This document shows positions 1 through 8,542 of a stretch of DNA of 64,000 nucleotides, piece after piece. The position numbers were made by a program, and so were the translations under genes. The stretch spans positions 392,001 to 456,000 of the forward strand of contig AP027062.1 of the NCBI GenBank assembly GCA_030295365.1. Direction: 5' to 3'. This DNA comes from Candidatus Rickettsia kotlanii. GTDB taxonomy: Bacteria > Pseudomonadota > Alphaproteobacteria > Rickettsiales > Rickettsiaceae. How positions within the stretch are numbered: position 1 is the stretch's first letter; each line of letters starts with the position of its first letter. The notes beneath the pieces were generated by a model. That model made no database searches and had not been told where the DNA came from. It was given only the letters and a program-made list of their open reading frames with translations.

Positions 1-2385
1 AGCTGTTCTAAGGGATTGCTGCAACCTCAGAATCATCATTGTGAGGAGCGAAGCGACGTGGCAATCTCAGGAGATTTAACGAGATTGCCACGCTCCTTAC
101 AGTCGTTCGCAATGACAGATTTAAAACAAGGCTGCCCGTTAAAACAAAAAATTTCTGAAATGAACTATGTTAAGGCACAAGGTTTTAACCTAGGTGCTCT
201 TGCTATTATCGTTATTGATAATCCGATGGTTGCAGCAACAGGTCATAGGATTTGTAATGATTGCTCAAAAGCTTGTATTTACCAAAAACAAGATCCGGTA
301 AATATCCCATTAATAGAATCAAATATTTTAGAAGAAACGCTTAAATTACCTTACGGCTTAGAGATATATTTACTGCTTACTCGTTGGAATCCGCTTAATA
401 TTTATGCACCGCTTCCGAAAGAACCTACTAATTATAATATTTTAGTTACCGGTCTTGGTCCTGCAGGTTTTAGTCTTAGCTATTATTTATTACGGTCAGG
501 TCATAATGTTGTGGCTATTGACGGTTTAAAAATTACTCTAATGCCTTTTGATGTTCATAAGCCTATAAAATTTTGGCATGAATATAAAAATTTGTTATCG
601 GAAAGAATGCCAAGAGGATTTGGAGGGGTAGCAGAATATGGGATTACCGTTCGGTGGGATAAAAATAATCTCGATATATTGCAGCTAATATTAGAGAGAA
701 ATAATAATTTCAAATATTATGATGGAGTAGCTTTAGATTTTAATATAACGAAAGAACAAGCTTTCGATTTGGGTTTTGACTATATAGCTTTTTGCATTGG
801 AGCAGGCCAGCCGAAAGTTTTAGATATAGAAAATTTTGAAGCTAAGGGCGTAAAAACGGCTTCTGATTTCTTAATGACTTTGCAAAGCGGAGGGGCATTT
901 TTGAAAAATTCTAATACTAATATGGTAATTAGGATGCCGATTGCGGTAATAGGCGGCGGTCTTACTTCCTTAGATGCAGCAACGGAAAGTTTATATTACT
1001 ATAAAAAACAAGTAGAGGAATTTGCTGAAGATTATATGGCAAAAGATTTAACGGAGGAAGATAAAGAAATAGCTGAAGAATTTATTGCTCATGCAAAATT
1101 GTTTAAAGAAGCTAAAAATAATGAAGAATTAAGAAAGGTTTTTAATAAGCTTGGGGGTGCTACTGTCTACTATCGTGGAAGATTGCAAGATTCGCCGGCA
1201 TATAAATTAAATCACGAGGAGCTAATATATGCATTAGCACTTGGTGTTGATTTTAAGGAAAATATGCAACCTTTAAGGATTAATGTTGATAAGTACGGTC
1301 ATGTGGAATCTGTGGAGTTTGAGAATCGAAACCATCATTGCGAGCAGTCAAAGACTGCGTGGCAATCTCAGGAGTTTGGCTTAACAAAATTGCCGCGTCA
1401 ATGCTACGCATTTCCTCGTAATGACATCAAAACCAAAACCGTGATTATGGCAATCGGTATAGAAAATAACACTCAATTTGATGAGGATAAATATAGTTAT
1501 TTTGGTGATTGTAATCCTAAATATTCGGGTAGTGTAGTGAAGGCTCTTGCTAGTACCAAAGAAGGGTACGACGCTATTAACAAAAGGCTTATAAATAATA
1601 ATCCTAGCTTTAAAGGTAGTTATAAAGATTTTTGTACGCAGCTTGATTATTTGCTGACTTCTAGGGTTAATAAAATAAATATTTTAGATGATAAAACTTT
1701 TGAGTTGATAATTCATTCGCCGCTTGCTGCTAAAAATTTTAAGTTCGGACAGTTTTTTCGCTTACAAAATTATTCTGAAGATGCTGCTAAGTTAATAGAG
1801 CCTGTAGCCTTAAGCCCTATCGATATTGATGTAGAAAAAGGCTTAATTAGCTTTATAGTTTTTGAAGTCGGTAAATCTACTAGCTTATGTAAAACATTAT
1901 CTGAAAATGAGAAAGTAGTTTTAATGGGACCGACAGGTTCGCCGCTAGAAATACCTCAAAATAAAAAAATAGTTATTGTTGATTTTGAAGCCGGTAATAT
2001 AGGCTTATTAAAAGTTCTAAAAGAAAATAATAATGAAGTTATATTTGTTACCTATCCTGATATAAAAATCCGTAAATTAGTTTCAGTGGATATAGTAATA
2101 ATTAATGCTTCTCCTGAAATAATAGAAGAATTGCAAAGTCTAAAAAATGAAATATTCAGTGAAAATACAAAAATAATAGTTAGTGTTAATTCATCGATGC
2201 AATGTATGATGAAAGGAATTTGCGGACAATGTATTCAAAAAGTTAAAGGAGAGCAGAAATATATTTTTGCATGTAGCCAGCAAAATCAAAATGCAGAAAT
2301 AGTTGATTTTAAGAGCTTGAAAACTCGTTTACGCCAAAACTCTTTGCAAGAAAAAAAATTAGTGGCTAATTCATCCATGATTTAA
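1..2385 (+). CDS. FAD/NAD(P) oxidoreductase, GltD-like with PyrK-like tail (5' partial)
   Basis: The reading frame is open from base 1, so the true start lies upstream of the window. The order of parts is: a cysteine cluster (CNDCSKAC, around base 255) like the N-terminal Fe-S region of glutamate synthase small subunits; an FAD-binding GLGPAGF motif near base 450; an NAD(P)-binding VIGGGLTS motif near base 945; and a C-terminal flavodoxin-reductase-like region ending in cysteines (CMMKGICGQC, around base 2205) resembling the Fe-S loop of PyrK-type electron-transfer subunits. It probably moves electrons between NAD(P)H and an unknown acceptor, and the substrate cannot be told. Two palindromic repeats (33-120 and 1331-1428) are translated in frame, one before the cysteine cluster and one in the reductase part. 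The 3' end overlaps the frame-restored end of the convergent MazF-like toxin. Confidence 0.8.
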   Translation, partial: SCSKGLLQPQNHHCEERSDVAISGDLTRLPRSLQSFAMTDLKQGCPLKQKISEMNYVKAQGFNLGALAIIVIDNPMVAATGHRICNDCSKACIYQKQDPVNIPLIESNILEETLKLPYGLEIYLLLTRWNPLNIYAPLPKEPTNYNILVTGLGPAGFSLSYYLLRSGHNVVAIDGLKITLMPFDVHKPIKFWHEYKNLLSERMPRGFGGVAEYGITVRWDKNNLDILQLILERNNNFKYYDGVALDFNITKEQAFDLGFDYIAFCIGAGQPKVLDIENFEAKGVKTASDFLMTLQSGGAFLKNSNTNMVIRMPIAVIGGGLTSLDAATESLYYYKKQVEEFAEDYMAKDLTEEDKEIAEEFIAHAKLFKEAKNNEELRKVFNKLGGATVYYRGRLQDSPAYKLNHEELIYALALGVDFKENMQPLRINVDKYGHVESVEFENRNHHCEQSKTAWQSQEFGLTKLPRQCYAFPRNDIKTKTVIMAIGIENNTQFDEDKYSYFGDCNPKYSGSVVKALASTKEGYDAINKRLINNNPSFKGSYKDFCTQLDYLLTSRVNKINILDDKTFELIIHSPLAAKNFKFGQFFRLQNYSEDAAKLIEPVALSPIDIDVEKGLISFIVFEVGKSTSLCKTLSENEKVVLMGPTGSPLEIPQNKKIVIVDFEAGNIGLLKVLKENNNEVIFVTYPDIKIRKLVSVDIVIINASPEIIEELQSLKNEIFSENTKIIVSVNSSMQCMMKGICGQCIQKVKGEQKYIFACSQQNQNAEIVDFKSLKTRLRQNSLQEKKLVANSSMI
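33..120 (+). repeat. palindromic repeat, family A, in frame in the oxidoreductase
   Basis: The ends are inverted copies (catcattgtgagg and tcgcaatgac), and the inner part also pairs (ggcaatctcagg with gagattgcc). This is the same roughly 100-base family found at 1331, 5417, 11912, 25698, 38997 and 63288. Here it is read through as peptide containing the HHCEERSDVAI block. Confidence 0.75.
1331..1428 (+). repeat. palindromic repeat, family A, second in-frame copy
   Basis: It starts catcattgcgagcag and ends cctcgtaatgacatc, the family A termini. It is translated in frame (NHHCEQSKTAWQSQ and following) without a stop. It lies between a VESVEFE strand and the TVIMAIG strand of the FAD domain, a place where related proteins run directly on. 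Confidence 0.8.
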
Positions 2386-2673
2386 TAGCTTCAATTAACT
2401 CTTCTAGTTGTTCAGGTGATAATTCACCAATTTTTTTTGAATTTTATCAACCATAATATGAGATTCTAAATTAAGATCATTTAACTCTGTAGGAGTCAAT
2501 AACAGGCGAAAAGTTTGGGCATCTATTAAATCCGTTGTTAGAGGGCAAACTGTTATACTAGGATGATTTTTATATAAACTAGATTGAACAACAACAGCGG
2601 GGTGAGGTTTACCATAATCTCTAGATATTACACCAAGCAACAATATTTTTTTATTTCTATTATTTCCATTCAT
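2366..2673 (-). pseudogene. MazF/PemK-family toxin, C-terminal frameshift
   Basis: The first 80 or so residues match the MazF/PemK endoribonuclease pattern, with the PHPAVVVQ and TVCPLTTD strands typical of the family. The annotated frame stops at 2404 after IQKKLVNYHLNN. Adding one A to the A-run around 2436-2444 restores the usual tail KKIGELSPEQLEELIEAIK and a stop at 2366, so a one-base loss in a homopolymer truncates the last helix by about 15 residues. The restored end overlaps the oxidoreductase by 20 bases tail to tail. The start at 2673 overlaps the end of the upstream antitoxin-like frame, a usual toxin-antitoxin arrangement. The toxin may be inactive or weakened. Confidence 0.75.
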
Positions 2674-2839
2674 CTAACCAAATTTCTTCATTGTGTTTTA
2701 ACCATAAGTCGGCATCAGGATTGTTTTCTTTACTAGCTAATAAGCATTGACGTTTAGCTTCTTTGGTTAGGTCTGAATTTTCTAGTTGTTTAAAATATAT
2801 ACTATAATATTTAATTGTAACACAAAATGTTACATATCG
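2660..2839 (-). pseudogene. antitoxin partner of the MazF-like toxin, start lost
   Basis: An open frame of 59 codons ends at 2660, 14 bases inside the toxin gene. Its C-terminal half (residues QLENSDLTKEAK, then NPDADLWLKHNEEIW) is acidic and helical, as expected for a small antitoxin that wraps its toxin. No ATG, GTG or TTG is seen in frame after the upstream stop at 2840-2842, so the N-terminal DNA-binding part appears to be gone. The assignment rests mainly on position and overlap. Confidence 0.5.
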
Positions 2840-2853
2840 CTAGTTAAATAAAT

Positions 2854-3648
2854 TTACTTCTCAAAACGACAAAATGCTCTACTACTATCTTGATTAAGAA
2901 AATCAATAATTTGTATTACTATAGAATTATTGTTATATTTCTCGGCAACTTGTTTTATACGCTCAGCAAAATTACTTTCACCTGAGAAGATTTCTTCAAT
3001 AGCTTTTAAAGCACTTAAAGACTTTACTTTATCAAACCCTTTTCTATTCATACCGATTAGATTTAAGCCCTCAAGCACCGCACGTTTGCTACTTACAAGC
3101 CCAAATGGTATTACATCTGCTCCGACCGGCGATAGCCCACCGATCATCGAATATTCACCAATTCTAGCATATTGATGTATGGCAGACAGTCCGCCGATTA
3201 TTGCATAATCACCTACCCCAATATGACCTGCTAGGCTTACATAATTAGCAAATACTACATTATTGCCGATTTTACAATCATGACCTATATGGACGCCGAC
3301 CATAAATAAATTATTATTTCCTATCCTTGTCACCATTCCGCCGTCTTGGCTTCCTGCTTGTACCGTAACATATTCTCTAATAGTATTATTAGAGCCGATT
3401 ATCGTGCTGGATCGCTCATTAGCATATTTTAAGATTTGTGGAGGTTGACCTATTGATGCAAAAGGATAGATTACGGTATTTTCGCCGATTTCGGTAATCC
3501 CTTCAATTACTACATGGGATTTTAGCTCGACATTATCATGAAGCACAACTTCAGGACCTATAATACAATACGGTCCGATTTTTATGTTTTTACCAAACTT
3601 TGCACCTTCTGCAATTACAGCTGTAGTATGGATATTAGAATTTGACAC
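2854..3648 (-). CDS. lpxA: acyl-ACP:UDP-GlcNAc O-acyltransferase LpxA
   Basis: This is the first enzyme of lipid A synthesis, transferring a 3-hydroxyacyl chain from ACP to the 3-OH of UDP-GlcNAc in the cytoplasm. The 264 residues are near the usual LpxA length. Most of the protein is hexapeptide repeats of the [LIV]GxNxx type forming a left-handed beta helix, with the conserved GHDCKIGNNVVFAN stretch near residue 120 that holds the catalytic histidine, then a C-terminal helical region. It lies 9 bases downstream of fabZ in the order lpxD-fabZ-lpxA on the minus strand, a conserved lipid A cluster in proteobacteria. No frame damage is seen. Confidence 0.95.
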   Translation of the reverse strand: MSNSNIHTTAVIAEGAKFGKNIKIGPYCIIGPEVVLHDNVELKSHVVIEGITEIGENTVIYPFASIGQPPQILKYANERSSTIIGSNNTIREYVTVQAGSQDGGMVTRIGNNNLFMVGVHIGHDCKIGNNVVFANYVSLAGHIGVGDYAIIGGLSAIHQYARIGEYSMIGGLSPVGADVIPFGLVSSKRAVLEGLNLIGMNRKGFDKVKSLSALKAIEEIFSGESNFAERIKQVAEKYNNNSIVIQIIDFLNQDSSRAFCRFEK

Positions 3649-3657
3649 TATATGTCC

Positions 3658-4095
3658 CTATGTTTTATCTTTAATCATTGCGGTAAACTTACTTTCTGCA
3701 GCTATTTCACTTTCGACCGTAACCGTACTTGAAAATTTCCATACGTTAGCTCTTTGCTGATCAATAACAGCGTGGATATGCATAGTATCCCCCGGCTGAA
3801 CAATTCTACGAAATTTTGCATTTTCGATAGCCATTAAAAACACTTCTTTATTCTTAGTAGAACCTAAAGATTTAGCAACTAATATAGCAGCTAATTGTGC
3901 CATAGCCTCAACTATTAGAACACCGGGCATAACAGGCCTTGTTGGAAAATGTCCTGTAAATTGCGGTTCGTTAGCAGTAACGTTTTTAATACCTGTTATT
4001 GATTTGTTAGGGTCGATTTTAAGTACTCTATCTACTAATAAAAATGGATAGCGATGAGGTATCCAATCCATGATTTCGGTAATATCTATGATCAT
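3658..4095 (-). CDS. fabZ: 3-hydroxyacyl-ACP dehydratase FabZ
   Basis: It dehydrates 3-hydroxyacyl-ACP during fatty acid elongation and competes with LpxA/LpxD for the same acyl-ACP pool. The 145 residues show the hot-dog fold signature: [11 protein letters not shown] near the N-terminus, and the catalytic region [20 protein letters not shown] with the active histidine and glutamate. It sits between lpxD and lpxA in the same direction, which ties fatty acid and lipid A supply. The gap to lpxD holds a degraded palindromic repeat. Confidence 0.95.
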   Translation of the reverse strand: MIIDITEIMDWIPHRYPFLLVDRVLKIDPNKSITGIKNVTANEPQFTGHFPTRPVMPGVLIVEAMAQLAAILVAKSLGSTKNKEVFLMAIENAKFRRIVQPGDTMHIHAVIDQQRANVWKFSSTVTVESEIAAESKFTAMIKDKT

Positions 4096-4127
4096 TTATT
4101 TAGGTCTCTTCTTTAATGTAAAATTTC

Positions 4128-4224
4128 CGTCATTGTGAGAAAATTATGAAATAAAGTACTAAAATCAGCACTTTTTGCTAATTTTTTTGGATTGCCATAT
4201 AGCCTATGGTTGCTCATAATGACG
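4128..4224. repeat. degraded family A palindromic repeat between lpxD and fabZ
   Basis: It begins cgtcattgtgag and ends ctcataatgacg, the family A termini with several substitutions; the interior is partly rearranged. It lies in the intergenic gap of the lpxD-fabZ-lpxA operon and would be in its transcript. Confidence 0.6.
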
Positions 4225-4267
4225 ACTCAGGTATTCATGAAACAACACAGCTCTTTTTAATAGCAAG

Positions 4268-5308
4268 CTACTTTTTCAATTTGCTATTAGAGGTCTTTAG
4301 TAATTGTTTCATAATAATAGATTGTCTATGCCAATCCATGATAGGAATTGCAGGGCTGCCGCCGACAATTTTACCTGCTTCTATATTTTGTGCTACACCG
4401 CCTTGTGCCGCTACCTGTGCCCCGTCGCCTATATTTAGATGTCCGGCGATTCCTACTTGCCCTCCAAGAGCACAATATTTACCGATCGTGCTACTTCCTG
4501 CTATACCTGTCTGTGCTACGATAATAGAACCTTTACCTATTTTGACGCCATGTCCTATTTGTACTAAATTATCTATGCGGCATAAATCTTTTATAATTGT
4601 ATCTTGAAGTGATCCTCTATCAATAGTAGTGTTTGCACCGATTTCAACATTATTGCCAATTTTAACTATCCCTGTATGAAATATTTTGTGATGTATGCCT
4701 TTTTCGGTAGAAAATCCAAACCCGTCTTGTCCAATTTTTGCACCTGCAAGTATTACGACGTCGTCGCCTATAATTGCATAATTTATTGAAACATGTTGTT
4801 CTATTCTAGCGTTTCTGCCGATATTTACGCCTCTACCTATAAAACTTCCAGCTTCTATAATACTATTATCACCTATAATAACATCGTCTTCAATAACTAC
4901 ATTGTGACCTATATAACAATTTTTTCCGATAGTCGCCGAATCTGCAACAATAGCGGATTTCATTATTTTAGCAGGGTGTGATTTAATAGGAGCATAAAAA
5001 AAATCTATTAATTTGCCATAAGCAAAATATGAGTTCTGGGCGTGTAATAAAACAGTATTTGGATTTGCTTCTCCCGTAAAATTTTTCGGCACTATACAAG
5101 CAGCAGCTTTGGTAGTTTTTAAAAATTCGGAGTATTTAGGATTGCTTAAAAAGCTAATATCATTTGGTGATGCTTCCTGCAGAATTTTAATATCATAAAT
5201 AGCTATATCTTCATGAATCTTAGGAGGTTCTATAATATCGTGTAAAAAATCTATAATTGCCGTTAGTTTTCGTGGCCCTAGATTTTTATAAAAATTACTA
5301 CTTACCAT
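4268..5308 (-). CDS. lpxD: UDP-3-O-acylglucosamine N-acyltransferase LpxD
   Basis: This is the third step of lipid A synthesis, adding the second 3-hydroxyacyl chain to the amine of UDP-3-O-acylglucosamine. The 346 residues fit the family: an N-terminal uridine-binding domain (about residues 1-100, with ISFLSNPKY), a long hexapeptide-repeat helix, the conserved [18 protein letters not shown] region with the active-site histidine, and a short C-terminal helix. It is the first gene of the lpxD-fabZ-lpxA cluster. Confidence 0.95.
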   Translation of the reverse strand: MVSSNFYKNLGPRKLTAIIDFLHDIIEPPKIHEDIAIYDIKILQEASPNDISFLSNPKYSEFLKTTKAAACIVPKNFTGEANPNTVLLHAQNSYFAYGKLIDFFYAPIKSHPAKIMKSAIVADSATIGKNCYIGHNVVIEDDVIIGDNSIIEAGSFIGRGVNIGRNARIEQHVSINYAIIGDDVVILAGAKIGQDGFGFSTEKGIHHKIFHTGIVKIGNNVEIGANTTIDRGSLQDTIIKDLCRIDNLVQIGHGVKIGKGSIIVAQTGIAGSSTIGKYCALGGQVGIAGHLNIGDGAQVAAQGGVAQNIEAGKIVGGSPAIPIMDWHRQSIIMKQLLKTSNSKLKK

Positions 5309-5416
5309 ATAACTTTAAGCAAATTAATCATTAGCGATAGTATATAAGTGATAGTTTTATTATGCAACAAAATTTATAGGTGGCATAAAAGGTATTGCTA
5401 AGTAAAGAATGATATC

Positions 5417-5545
5417 GTCATTGCGAGCAGCCGTAGGCTGCGTGGCAGTCTCATGAAATAATAACAAACTCCTGAGATTGCTTCGTCAATTGCTATGCAA
5501 TTTCCTCGCAATGACGGAAAAACTGATCCACGCAACAACGTCTAC
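5417..5545. repeat. family A palindromic repeat plus half of a family B element
   Basis: Bases 5417-5516 are a nearly intact family A element (cgtcattgcgagcagccg to cctcgcaatgacg). It is followed directly by aactgatccacgcaacaacg, which is one arm of the family B element seen whole at 51629 and 36232. The gap 5309-5771 upstream of lpxD otherwise holds only AT-rich sequence, probably including the divergent promoters. Confidence 0.75.
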
Positions 5546-5771
5546 TTGATTGTAAGATTTAGGAAAAAAATAGATAAAAAGTCACAAATATTAATTTACG
5601 TTTTATTAAGAAGAATTAAGTAGAATATATTGTAGCTATTTTTTGTTACTGAATTATAAAGTTTTTTTGAAATAAAAGTAGCTGTTTTAGTACAAATATT
5701 ATCAATTTTTAAATATTAATAATCTAATTTCTTTTAATAAAGCCTAAATTATTATTAACTAAATCAAGGTA

Positions 5772-6694
5772 TTGAAAATGTTAGAAATAAACAACTTAGC
5801 CTTTGCAGGTGGTGGAGTAAAAGTCATCGCGTATGCAGGGGCCCTAAAGGCATTAAAAGACAAAGATTGTTTAAAAAAATATCCAGAAAGTAGTTGGAGC
5901 TTCCGGTGGTGCAATAGCTGCTTTCTCCATAACGCTAGGATATCAACCGGAAGAAATTGAGGATATACTTAAGAAAATTGAGGGTTAAATTCTGAGAAAT
6001 ATCTGGAAGAATTTTTAGGGCAATATTAAAAGACAAGGGATTTGACCCCGATATTACTTTTAAAGCTACATGACAGTCAAAAAACAAATATAGATTTATA
6101 CGTAGTGTGTACTAATCTCAGTACTCAATTTCCGGAAATTCTATCTTATGAAAATGCTCCTGATGAGAAAGTCGTAAAATTCGTGTATACGCTTCGGGGG
6201 CTTTTCTTATATATTTTTAGCCCGTACAAAAACTGTTCAAGAAGTAGTTTCAATATGTGGATGGTGGAGTTACGAATAATTATCCGGTTGAGGCGTTTGA
6301 TGATGAAACTGTAGCACGAAGTCTCCCTCAAACAGATAATAAAAATTATAAAACTCTTGTGTTTAAACCAATCAATAAAGAAATATTAGAAGCTTATCAG
6401 AATGGTACAGAATCTAAACCGTTTGTGGATAATACTACTGTTGTGGATCAACTATATACATTAGCTGAAGTTCTCACAAGCTCTGACTTGATAAGTTGTT
6501 TTCAGAATCATGATAGAACAGTTTTTATTGATGATCATAATATGTCAGCTTTAAGTTTTGATATCACAGCTGAACAAAAAGAAGCATTAATAAATTCAGA
6601 TTATTCTGCAATTTGTGACTATGTGACGAGAATGGAGAATATAATGCTTGCAGGACTAGGAGTAAATGATTCTAATGATAGCCTTGTATTATAA
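5772..6694 (+). pseudogene. patatin-like phospholipase, frameshifted
   Basis: The pieces of a patatin-like lipid acyl hydrolase are present in three frames. The glycine-rich oxyanion loop AGGGVKVIAYAGAL is at about 5805-5845. The nucleophile motif GASGG is at 5896-5910 but in another frame. A middle piece (NIDLYVVCTNLSTQFPEILSYENAP) follows, and the DGGVTNNYP motif with the catalytic aspartate is at about 6260, again after a frame change. The final piece continues to a stop at 6694. At least three frame changes and a stop near 5988 make it inactive. Intact Rickettsia patatins are secreted phospholipases linked to host membrane lysis; this copy is a relic. Confidence 0.85.
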
Positions 6695-6798
6695 CAACGC
6701 GAGTGGATAACCCGCTATTCGCTTTAATCTTGTTTTACAGATAGCATAAAAGGTATTGCAAATAAAGATTGGTATCGTCATTACAAACGACTATAAGC

Positions 6799-6881
6799 TT
6801 TATTGCATGGCTCGGAAAACCTGCTCGATATCATTTCCGCGAAAGCGGGAATGACATAGAACGAGTCATGTGAGCAATACC
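6799..6881. repeat. palindromic repeat, family C
   Basis: The outer arms attgcatggctcg and gagtcatgtgagcaat pair imperfectly around a tight inner hairpin (tttccgcgaaagcgggaa). The same plan is seen at 45379-45452 and, enlarged, at 50682-50837. It lies between the patatin relic and the candidate RNA promoter. Confidence 0.65.
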
Positions 6882-6904
6882 AATTTTTGAAATCAATAAT
6901 CATA

Positions 6905-6932
6905 TTGACTTATTTAAAATTTTGCTTAGGAT
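6905..6932 (+). promoter_or_regulatory. sigma70-type promoter for the candidate structured RNA
   Basis: TTGACT at 6905-6910 and TAGGAT at 6927-6932 are separated by 16 bases. The expected start, about 7 bases downstream, falls at 6939, exactly where the 12-base closing stem of the RNA begins. This is read from the sequence; no transcript evidence is available. Confidence 0.5.
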
Positions 6933-6938
6933 CACCTT

Positions 6939-7100
6939 GGAACAGCTAAGGTTGTTCTGGGGTATAGAAACCTCCATCAACAGGCGGTAAAATCACTGTT
7001 AAATTGATTTATTCCTCGATATTTTACGGTCGGGGAGGTAGTAGTCATGTTCAGGGCTTAGAGTATTAACTTTAAGCCTAAAAACTACTTAGCTGTTCTT
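6939..7100 (+). ncRNA. candidate structured RNA, possibly 6S RNA
   Basis: No protein frame explains this stretch, but it folds well. GGAACAGCTAAG at 6939-6950 pairs with CTTAGCTGTTCT at 7088-7099. ACCTCC at 6970-6975 pairs with GGAGGT at 7034-7039, and GTAAAAT at 6986-6992 pairs with ATTTTAC at 7021-7027. A side hairpin GGCTTA/TAAGCC lies near 7055-7080. The result is a rod of about 160 nucleotides with a closing stem, an open middle and an upper stem, which matches the size and plan of 6S RNA, the RNA that sequesters RNA polymerase. A promoter is placed to start it at 6939. A further hairpin (GATCACC 7124-7130 with GGTGATC 7155-7161) lies downstream and may belong to its 3' region. The 6S identity is inference. 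Confidence 0.45.
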
Positions 7101-7371
7101 GTTGACGGTGTTTCTAACTCCCTGATCACCAATCGGGCTTTAACTTAGCTTCTTGGTGATCAAACTTGAATCATTTAAGTTTAACTAAGAAGAACTAAGC
7201 CGTTATGAACACTAGAACAGTAGAAATAGCTATTAATTAATTAGAAATTTATTCAATTTATCATACCGAAAATTATACTTATAATTGATAAACAACTTTT
7301 AAAAGCATTGCTTGGTTTATTTCGTTTAATTATTCTTGGCGCTGTATTGTATCTAAACTTAGTTAAAATTT

Positions 7372-7968
7372 TTATCTATGATGAGAATGATATAGTTCCT
7401 TATTTACTTTCACTTTTTTATAGAATTTTGTAGCATATGCAATTTTAAAAAAATTATCTAAGCCATTGTTATTTAAAAAAGTTTTATTTAGAAATGAAGC
7501 TAAATTTTTTAATAAGTTTTGTTGTTTTTCTTGCAATAATTCCCTTACCTCAGCAAATGCTTTTGCAGCCGTATTCCCATTATTATCAGCACGAATAATC
7601 ATCTCAGGTAACAGCAGCTTAGTAAACTCTAGAGAAACTGCTATCATGCCTTTTTTGGCTGCAAGCATTAACAATGTCCTTCTGAATTTATCAATAGCGT
7701 TAATATTTTCCTCAAATATTCTTGGAATAAGCTCTATACGAACATTATCTAAATCACGCCACGTAGCCTTTGTTAATGCAGGCTTACCACATATATTCTC
7801 GATCGTATTAATAGCCTCGACATCTTAGGAATAAGTTTTAAACAAGCTTCTTCTAAACTTGTATCAGCAGCTAAAATTAAGTCTGTATTACTACCATTCT
7901 CATCGGATTGATTAAATTAGTATTTTTTATTTTATCAATTAATTTTTCAACTTCTTTTTTATCTTCAT
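7372..7968 (-). pseudogene. ankyrin-repeat-like protein remnant
   Basis: The downstream frame (7372-7674) begins with TLLMLAAKKGMIAVSLEFTKLLLP, an ankyrin-type helix pair, and ends with a basic tail. Upstream the same protein continues through at least two frame changes: DLDNVRIELIPRIFEENINAIDKF, then NTDLILAADTSLEEACLKLIPKM, then DKKEVEKLIDKIKN, back to an ATG at 7968. Ankyrin proteins in Rickettsia often act on the host, but this one is broken and its former role cannot be told. Confidence 0.6.
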
Positions 7969-8192
7969 CTTTTGCGTGTATATATGTGTTAATTTTTCTA
8001 GTAAAGATATTAGTTGATTATATAATAATTCTTCAGGTGTTGATTCTTTATGTATTCCAAAAGTTTTTTATACGTGTAAACGTAATTTATCCTTATTAAC
8101 CTAAAGTTAATTAAAATTACAAAAATAAGTTTACAGATGAAATAGAAATTTAATTGAAGATATAAAACAACGGGGTTTAAAGTAAGGAGTGG

Positions 8193-8268
8193 TGGTGGCC
8201 ACGGTTGGAATTGAACCAACGACACAAGGATTTTCAGTCCTTTGCTCTACCGACTGAGCTACGTGGCC
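8193..8268 (-). tRNA. tRNA-Phe (GAA)
   Basis: On the minus strand the 7-base acceptor stem GGCCACG pairs with CGTGGCC, followed by A and an encoded CCA. The D loop (AGCTCAGTCGGTAGAGC), anticodon arm (GGACTGAAAATCC, anticodon GAA) and T arm with GGTTCAATTCC are all present. It has 76 nucleotides. A family D repeat begins right at its 5' side. Confidence 0.97.
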
Positions 8269-8270
8269 GT

Positions 8271-8394
8271 ATATACTCGATGAACTTGAAAAATTGGCTT
8301 CGTTGTCTTTGTAAGTCCTCAGATACTCATGTATTAGTGCTCTGCTCCTCGGCTTATAGACTCCTTGCTCTTTTCTAAGTTGATATTCGTCTAT
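8271..8394. repeat. palindromic repeat, family D
   Basis: The arms actcgatgaacttgaaaaa and ttctaagttgatattcgt are inverted copies. Inside are gtaagtcctcagatactcat and cctcggcttatagactccttgctc. Matching copies are at 27327-27453 and 55076-55202, with a fragment at 39136-39175. It fills the gap between tRNA-Phe and dusB. Confidence 0.75.
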
Positions 8395-8542
8395 ACTATT
8401 ATTTTATTTATTAGGATGAAGAAATATAACTTAAGCTTATAATTTATAATAGATTAATCGGTTTTTGTCTATTCTTAATTAGTAATATTAGACAAAAATA
8501 CTTAATTATGATATTATGAGTGTTTATTTTATAACGGTTTTT

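Noticed and set aside
4206-4607. 133-codon open frame on the plus strand over lpxD
   Set aside because: It is antisense to the conserved hexapeptide repeats of lpxD and rich in cysteine and proline, as expected for a mirror frame.
6799-6881. Family C repeat as part of the structured RNA
   Set aside because: It lies upstream of the promoter at 6905 and pairs only with itself.
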